Positions 60,001 through 64,000 of a stretch of DNA of 64,000 bases are shown here, piece by piece. This DNA is from Undaria pinnatifida (taxonomy: Eukaryota; Sar; Phaeophyceae; Laminariales; Alariaceae). The DNA lies in NCBI GenBank assembly GCA_012845835.1, contig JABAKD010000021.1:15043257-15107256 (forward strand). The letters run 5' to 3'. The number at the start of each line of letters is the position of its first letter. Positions within the stretch are counted from its first letter, which is position 1. The position numbers were made by a program, and so were the translations under genes. The notes beneath the pieces are model-generated. The model did not search any database and was not told the origin of the DNA. It saw nothing but the letters and a program-made list of their open reading frames with translations.

Positions 60001-63000
60001 AAACCCCTACGACCCAGATTCCCGACAAAGACATGCCTCACTCTCTCTACAAAATGGCTGTATTCTGTCTCACTACCGTGCATCATTTAATGCAAGTATT
60101 CGATCGGATGAGGTCTTCTGCACCGGGCAGGAGGTCTCGTCTGGTATTTCCCCCCGCGCTGGACGGACTAGCGTATTCCATACTCTGCGCGGAGTTAGTA
60201 CCTCTAAATGATCTGGGTAAGCGAGTCTAGGAATGCTAATCCCACTGCGGGTGGGTGGGATGGCCTCAAGCGATGGGATGGTGTGACCAACTCTACTCTA
60301 CTCCCGAGGTTTCGGGAGCGAAAAGAAGAACTGGCCTCTTTGCGATTCACATTTTCAAGATATTTCAATACAATCTACGGTTCCATTATTGGTGCCAAAT
60401 ATGAGTCCAACGATTGGACCGCCATTTTCCTGCTGCTGTTGTTGTTTTACAGTTGTATTCTTTCTCACTATTGAGGACCATTTAATGTGGGTGTGTTGGA
60501 TGGGATGAGGCCTCCTGCGTCGGCCTGTGGTCCCGCCCATACTTCGTTGCGCCTCTTTTTTTTTAGTTGTACCCGCAGTTGACCATTGGACAGGGGCAGA
60601 GTTGACTCACTCAAACTTCCTTAACCTTGCCTAATTCCTTTCCCCCACCTTGCCTAGCGTACCAGGTACACTTTCACACCTCGGACAGATGGTCTAGATC
60701 ATCTAGATCATCTAGATAATTTAGATCAGATCATCTAGATAATTCAGATATGTAAATAATATATTATAAAAATTAAAATACACTCCAGCTGTGAGATCGA
60801 ATATTTTGTCGAAGCTCATCTTTGCAAGCTGTGTGTGATACTCCGATCGCGCGTATTACGGGTTGTGTGTCCTCATTAAGGATATAGGTCGGCGACTCCC
60901 CTTGCAACTGCAGTGTAGCTATCAGGGTCAACAGAGTGATGTTAGGCAGTCTGTGCGCGGAAAATATAAAACCCGTTTCTGAGGGGGACAAAATCTGACA
61001 GCTGTGGAAGGAAATGCATCAGTTTATCAAGTGAATCCTGTAAGTCGAATATCCGGTGAGGGGAGGGCGGAGTTTTTAAGGACGTGGGGGCCTGGTTTTG
61101 ATCAAAAGGGGGGCGGGAGGGGGGGAGGGGGGGGGAGGGGACGGGTGGGGCAGGTCTATTTGTGCGTGGAAACGATAAATATTTCTTGTGGGGGAGGGGG
61201 AGGAATGTGGTGGGGGGGGCCGGGGGCGGGGGGGGAAGGCTTTAGGTCGCATAGATGTAGGGGTTGGCTATACGCGTGGTGCTAGGTCTAGGCGATGGTG
61301 CGGGTGGTGGGTGAAGGAGGGGGCGTTGGGGACGGGGGTGGGTGGGAATTGCAGCAGCGGCATGGACGGCTCTGAAACGATAACGAGGCGATATCCAGGA
61401 CGTGGAAGTGTTTATTACTCTGGCGGATTTCGATATTAGGTGGGGCGTTTAAGCAAGAGAAAGCGAGGAAAAAAAAAAAAAAAAAGGCGGGGGGGGGGGG
61501 AGGGGGGGAAGGGTTTTCAAGAGGTTTAGGTCACATATAATATTAAAATCAAGGATTTGGTCGACACTGATGTTCGCAACATTGTGTGTGACCCTCCGAT
61601 CGCGCGTATTAATCATATATGTAGGGGCCTACTATACGCGCGGTGCTGGGTCTAGGCATCGTGCGGGGTGTGGGGAAGGAGGGGGCGTTGGAGGGGGGGA
61701 GGGAGGATAAATGAAAGCGACGTCATGGATGGCTAGAAAGATAGTGACGTGATATGAATGACTTATTAGTATTTATTACTCTGGCCGATTTTGATTGTAA
61801 GTGGGGCGTTTGAACGAACTGGGCGGGGAACAAAGGGGGGGGGGGGGGGGGGGGGATGAGTTGGAGCTACGGCATGGATGGCTAGATGGATAATGAGAGT
61901 ATATCAGCTGGCTGGTAGTGGTTACTACCCTGGCAGATTTTGATTTTAGGTGGTGCGTTTAAACAAGAGGGATCGGGGGGGGGGGCGGGCGGGGGGGCGA
62001 GCATTTCAATATGTGCGCGGAAACTATAAACCCTTGGAGGGGACGAATCTGACGGTTGCAGCAAGAAGACACCCCTTTATATCACCCGCCTGGTAACGTT
62101 AATTTCTCTAGAAGGTTTGATGTTACATGTAGTATGCAACCCAGTTTTTAGGTGTAGTAAACAACGTGTTAAAAGCTTCATAATTTGTTATTGTACATTG
62201 ATCGAAAGATAGAATATTTCAATCGATAGGTACAATCATGTTTTACGGGGGACCCTAGTAAATAGGACCTACGGTGGAGACAAAAACCTACATATTCATC
62301 TATTTTTACTTACAATATTTGGTCCTATTTACTATCGTCCTCCGTAATAGATACCATTATTTTCTGACATCGCTAATTATAAGGAGGTGCATATTGCCAA
62401 ATACAACAGGCGAGGTGATGGCCATGCAATGTCACCGCCATTGAGAACGACAGGGAGAGATGCGAATCGTTATTGTTTTGAAAGGAACGCTTAGTGTACA
62501 CGCGCTCAATTACCTTACTTCGTTAGTCATACTTCGCTTGGCATAGGTTGGGAGGCGATCATGCAGGCGGTATGTACGGAATACCTTACGTAATAAGTTG
62601 GTATTAATAGTGCGATTTACCGCAATTTTAGCATACCTCTCTGTATCTCCTTTTCACATTATTATTGTCTCACCTATACGATTTTACGCCTTTGATTTTT
62701 GCAATATATATCATAAATCATACATATCATACAGATCATATAGATCATGCACATCATGTAGATCATGTAAATCATATAGACCATATAGATCATGTAGATC
62801 ATACAGACCATAAAGATGATCTACAATAGTATATTCTGTATCTGCCGTTATGAGATGTTGTGCAGGATCTGTACCCAGAGAGTACAGATCCAACCCTGGG
62901 AACATGTGCCAGATCATACAGATCGTTCGGTTACCACCCGGTAACAGAAACTAGACCACACAGATCTTTCGTGAAAGACCTAGACCATCAAGCAAGTAAG

Positions 63001-63297
63001 GATCGGTGATTTTTCTGACATAATTACACTTTTTCGTAAAACCATTGAAGACTGGAGGTATGTTGCACATAGATTATCACAAATATCAAAATGCACCCAT
63101 CAGCACATCATGCACACATCAGGAGAACCCCCAGGGATAATGTTTGCACACGTACGTACCTGTACGGCGTCGCTGTCGGGGTCGGTGGCGGCGATGAGGG
63201 GGAGGAGGTAGGCAAGAGTTTTGCCCGATCCCGTGTGAGCGTGTATAATAATGTCCCGGTCTTCGGACAGAAGGCCTCGAATCGCCGCTATCTGGAC
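47149..63297 (-). CDS. DEAD-box RNA helicase, plastid RH58-like; 8 exons, 5' partial
   Basis: ATP-dependent RNA helicase (SF2). Exons in transcript order: 63297-63160, 53354-53202, 52599-52440, 51539-51379, 50507-50421, 50014-49910, 48567-48440, 48058-47149. All fit GT-AG with matching phase: 1842 nt, 613 residues plus TGA. Motifs: I AHTGSGKT (residues 20-27), Ia APGRELA, GG, Ib ATPGRL, II DEVD, III SAT, IV-like VMIFVND, V TTEMAARGLDV, VI HRAGRCGRAG. PGREL in place of PTREL, DEVD and VFASATG recall the plant RH58 chloroplast group (from memory of the family). The C-terminal 300 residues are acidic. The start, Q motif and any targeting peptide lie beyond 63297. Confidence 0.92.
48059..48439 (-). 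other. Helicase intron between exons 7 and 8
   Basis: 381 bp with an A tract and a G-rich stretch near 48100-48150. No echo or element recognised. Confidence 0.5.
48440..48567 (-). CDS. Helicase exon 7 (motifs V and VI start)
   Basis: Acceptor cctcag, donor gtgccg, phase 2 at the end. MVVTTEMAARGLDVAHLTHV then NYDLPTDGDHYVHRAG. Four echoes of its 5' edge lie in the upstream intron. Confidence 0.95.
48900..49525 (-). repeat. Four echoes of helicase exon 7 5' edge with acceptor
   Basis: The edge (forward ctcggtggttactaccatgg aaagacgtttgtcctgaggg) recurs at 48909-48955, 49110-49155, 49250-49305 and 49465-49515, each followed by gggaggggacacaacac-like intron sequence as at the real site. Spacing is about 150-210 bp. 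The third copy is closest to the true exon. Confidence 0.88.
49910..50014 (-). CDS. Helicase exon 6
   Basis: Acceptor ctgtag, donor gtaatg, 35 codons. VNWLTERLEAMGIIAAPLSG then ESSKDDRAEIMRRLQ, the usual stretch between motifs IV and V, where LHG often appears and PLSG stands here. Confidence 0.93.
50015..50420 (-). other. Helicase intron between exons 5 and 6
   Basis: 406 bp, AT-rich with several tatcgaa-type segments (50240-50370). Nothing else recognised. Confidence 0.5.
50421..50507 (-). CDS. Helicase exon 5 (start of second RecA-like domain)
   Basis: Acceptor ccttag, donor gtgcaa, 29 codons. KKFETLRRLLNTQPFPESVM then IFVNDPIQ matches helicase motif IV context. Confidence 0.92.
50695..50825 (+). 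repeat. Copy of the 9660-9830 dispersed repeat
   Basis: agcgcgtagaagcgttggtc, cttcgaagtcacttttcggg and gagctcctcatctcagaa parallel 9665-9790. Confidence 0.65.
51066..51122 (-). repeat. Echo of helicase exon 4 3' end
   Basis: The reverse complement reads ggccttcccgccaacatccg acacaccatcg ... accgtagtggag|gttagc, copying the exon 4 end with an internal 11-bp duplication (cacaccatcg). A proper GT donor follows. Confidence 0.82.
51379..51539 (-). CDS. Helicase exon 4 (motif III)
   Basis: Acceptor ttccag. The chosen donor AAG|gtcaca is weak; phase and family fit support it. RRQAVFASATGRSQIVSAAS, then LPANIRHTIVTVPK. An echo of the 3' end with a better-looking donor (gttagc) is at 51066-51120. Confidence 0.88.
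51925..52240 (-). mobile_element. tRNA-derived SINE fragment, copy 3 (split)
   Basis: 51950-52010 (ggacaagccgtggtcacaga tgtcttccctt, C tract) and 52197-52235 (ttcattgcgcatagagttca gca) match the tail parts of the 4745 and 44290 copies. About 190 bp of other DNA, with a TA-rich tract, sits between them. The tRNA head is missing. Confidence 0.65.
52440..52599 (-). CDS. Helicase exon 3 (motifs Ib and II)
   Basis: Acceptor acttag right after a (CCCAA)n array, donor gtatgt, phase 1 at the end. IVIATPGRLCELVFDRRRLK then VRTVVLDEVDALL, giving DEVD in place of DEAD. Confidence 0.96.
52607..52752. repeat. (TTGGG)n array abutting the helicase exon 3 acceptor
   Basis: About 21 perfect TTGGG units, then GGGGTT hexamers. 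On the coding strand it reads (CCCAA)n and ends 8 nt before the acceptor AG, occupying the polypyrimidine-tract position. Confidence 0.95.
52796..52976. repeat. 12-bp tandem repeat (tacctcactgta)
   Basis: About 14 copies of tacctcactgta with a few variants, in the same small intron as the TTGGG array. All six frames are open across it because 12 is a multiple of 3, so long repetitive ORFs appear. Confidence 0.95.
53202..53354 (-). CDS. Helicase exon 2 (motif Ia, GG)
   Basis: Acceptor aaacag, donor gtgaga, 51 codons. AVVVAPGRELASQIFSVCEK, then MIIGGANALRQIEKVKKA. It follows the previous exon across a 9.8-kb intron. Confidence 0.95.
53525..53805 (-). repeat. Two echoes of helicase exon 2 5' edge
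   Basis: 53531-53660 and 53727-53805 copy both the exon edge (forward ctggtgccacaacaaccgcc tgtttccgtgg) and the adjacent intron (gtgcagacaaagggagaagt ttgattcacgattaat). The first copy extends over about 130 bp. Confidence 0.88.
54560..56612. repeat. Array of alternating direct and inverted ~150-190-bp units (foldback array)
   Basis: A unit reading gttgtcgactaccgccagaa ggacgatggaatcgagtaga agtgcttgtagttgtaacag gcgaggagagagcttcgtcc gg-ccagga appears about seven times forward and five times inverted. Forward-like: 54566, 54770, 55110, 55240, 55885, 56080, 56205. Inverted-like: 54905, 55431, 55605, 55740, 56340-56612. Neighbouring opposite units could pair into hairpins with arms above 150 nt. 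It lies in the 9.8-kb helicase intron. Confidence 0.85.
56770..57125. repeat. ~60-bp minisatellite with internal palindrome
   Basis: Six to seven diverged units of caactagttgtcctggacaa ctactttttgaaaaagctg; each unit centre (gttgtcc-tggacaac) is self-complementary. Confidence 0.85.
57300..57960. repeat. Cluster of dispersed repeat fragments
   Basis: 57303-57395 pairs with 15420-15520, 57632-57712 with 3700-3782, and 57760-57945 is an inverted copy of the GATCTG-rich repeat at 14230. A 20-bp A tract is at 57486-57506. Confidence 0.6.
57990..58345. repeat. Isolated foldback pair of the 54.5-56.6 kb unit
   Basis: 58010-58200 is a forward unit (ggtacaccgctgttgttgtg ... cgacagaaggacgacgg ... cttgtagttgtaatgggc), and 58215-58345 an inverted one (gacgaagctctcctctcctc ccctgctacaaccacaagc). 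Together they form one hairpin-capable element of about 340 bp, likely the basic transposable form. Confidence 0.78.
58346..58935. other. Helicase intron stretch, nothing recognised
   Basis: Contains short open frames rich in Arg/Ser without family features. Confidence 0.4.
58936..59058. repeat. CATCAA/CATCAAC microsatellite
   Basis: Imperfect repeats of catcaacaccatcaacatcaa over 120 bp. Confidence 0.9.
59540..59800 (-). repeat. GATCTG-rich dispersed repeat, copy 3
   Basis: gcgcaggatctgcgcagtac aggtccaagccaagaaacat gtgt and gatcgtacggctcccaccag gcaacacgatct resemble 57760-57945 and 62825-62960. Confidence 0.6.
59801..60764. other. Helicase intron stretch, mostly unrecognised
   Basis: Short atcatctagatc repeats at 60690-60740. 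No gene supported. Confidence 0.4.
60765..62060 (+). repeat. 1.3-kb dispersed repeat, copy 2
   Basis: Matches the reverse complement of 7540-8835 along its length: unique end aaaattaaaatacactccag ctgtgagatcga (60772), then three tandem subunits near 61360, 61720 and 61870 with gcatggatggctag ... tattactctggc-gatttt ... ggtggggcgttt, separated by G tracts. Confidence 0.78.
62243..62347. mobile_element. Short inverted-repeat element (MITE-like)
   Basis: 105 bp with imperfect 27-bp terminal inverted repeats: ttacgggggaccctagtaaa taggacc at the left and its near complement ending tatcgtcctccgtaa at the right. No target-site duplication can be named with certainty. Confidence 0.6.
62470..62685 (+). 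repeat. Dispersed repeat E, copy 2
   Basis: Matches 42412-42620; differs by a 4-bp deletion (cttgcttggc to cttggc) and a 6-bp insertion (attaat). Confidence 0.82.
62700..62965 (-). repeat. GATCATATAG repeats and GATCTG-rich repeat, copy 4
   Basis: 62715-62815 is a tatagatcatgtagatcata microsatellite; 62825-62960 is a GATCTG-type copy (tgcaggatctgtacccagag agtacagatccaaccctggg). Confidence 0.65.
63160..63297 (-). CDS. Helicase exon 1 of window (motif I)
   Basis: Acceptor cctcag, donor gtacgt, 46 codons, phase 0. VQIAAIRGLLSEDRDIIIHA then HTGSGKTLAYLLPLI is the Walker A motif with its DEAD-box context. A GGGA-type array lies directly upstream. Confidence 0.96.
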
Positions 63298-63307
63298 CTG
63301 AGGAAGG

Positions 63308-63560
63308 GAAGGGGGGGGGGGGAAGGGAGGGAGGGAGGGAGGGAGGGAGGGAGGGAGGGAGGGAGGGAGGGAGGGAGGGAGGGAGGGAGGGAGGGAGGGC
63401 GGGAGGGAGACAGTCAAGAAGAAAATTCGTTGGGGTAGTAAACGATATTATAGCTAACTGCTGGGGAGATACGATATTGGCACCGTTGTGTTCGGCAACC
63501 GAGTAAACATCGGTCTGAGGGAGGGAGGGCGGGAGGGAGGGAGGGAGGCAGCCAAGAAAA
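63308..63560 (-). repeat. (GGGA)n arrays and an acceptor echo upstream of helicase exon 1
   Basis: 63310-63411 is nearly pure gggagggaggga; on the coding strand it is (CCCT)n ending at the acceptor. At 63510-63560 a second, shorter array follows atcggtctgaggg, which resembles tctggacctgagg at the true acceptor; the neighbouring ~150 bp (gatattggcaccgttgtgtt / tatatcagcaccactgtgtt) are also duplicated. Confidence 0.8.
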
Positions 63561-63747
63561 AAAGCAAAAAACCGTAGGGGCAGATTGAAGTAGAAGCTAT
63601 CGAATTACGTGTTTGTTTTGTAGAGACTATATCAGCACCACTGTGTTTTACAGCCGAATAAAGATCGACATACGACACACACGAGGAAGCGCGAAAGCGC
63701 AACAAGTAGCGGAAGAATAAGCATCAGGGATAGCGTCGAAGTCGCGG

Positions 63748-63925
63748 AGGGGGGGGGGGTAATCCTGTCACGCATAGCCGCAGGGTTATGTCCATAAACC
63801 CTGGCACCCCCACAATGCCGGGACGGAACACACGTCGGCTTTTCATCGACCAGGCAGACATCGAGTGCACCAACAGCAAAGCGCCGTGAGGTGTCCGGCG
63901 GGTCGCACGAAGGAGAGGGGGCGCT
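63748..63925 (-). mobile_element. C-tailed repeat family R1, inverted copy
   Basis: The reverse complement carries acctcacggcgctttgc, gacgtgtgttccgtcccggc and accctgcggctatgcgtgac, then a C tract (63750-63760 on the forward strand is G). Confidence 0.75.
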
Positions 63926-64000
63926 AACCCGAAGCAGGGCGGAAATAAACCTCCAGCTCGTTGGCAGGGAAAATTGCCAAAATACAAGTACGTTATTCAG

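Overview
This window is eukaryotic nuclear DNA. It holds two large, intron-rich genes that converge on a transposon-filled gap. Both gene models were built by hand from splice sites and family motifs, and all exon phases agree. No organism is named by the sequence. A plant-type organellar DNA polymerase, a DEAD-box helicase resembling a plastid plant group, GT-AG introns averaging over 1 kb, and mixed LINE, Ty3/gypsy and SINE content suggest a large-genome alga. A photosynthetic stramenopile, perhaps of the brown-algal lineage, is my best guess, at low confidence.

Left half, + strand, <1..33592: the 3' 23 exons of a POP-type (plant organellar / PolA family) DNA polymerase, 758 residues in the window, with the N-terminus off the left edge. 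It carries a 3'-5' exonuclease domain, then two small SAP-like modules that I do not expect in plant POPs, then a complete PolA palm/fingers with both catalytic aspartates. Introns hold a LINE relic, tRNA-derived SINEs, a repeat family with a C-rich tail, microsatellites and an interstitial TTAGGG-like stretch.

Middle, 33593..47148: an intergenic region. It has a GCA/GTA-rich repeat directly after the polymerase stop, about 2 kb with nothing recognisable, a decayed Ty3/gypsy retrotransposon on the - strand (about 36.3-40.6 kb), and assorted SINE-like repeats.

Right half, - strand, 47149..63297 and beyond: the 3' eight exons (613 residues) of a DEAD-box RNA helicase with DEVD in motif II and PGREL in motif Ia, close to the plant RH58-type plastid group. 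It ends in a roughly 300-residue acidic, tryptophan-dotted tail. Its largest intron (9.8 kb) contains an unusual array of alternating direct and inverted copies of one unit.

The most striking signal is shared by both unrelated genes. Many introns contain decayed copies (here called echoes) of the adjoining exon edge together with its splice site. Some sit downstream and repeat the exon 3' end plus donor; others sit upstream and repeat acceptor plus exon 5' end. Some echoes have stops or a lost catalytic residue. This looks like a local process that lengthens introns by tandem duplication across exon-intron junctions, leaving decoy splice sites and possible alternative exons. In several introns a pyrimidine-rich microsatellite also directly abuts the 3' splice site.
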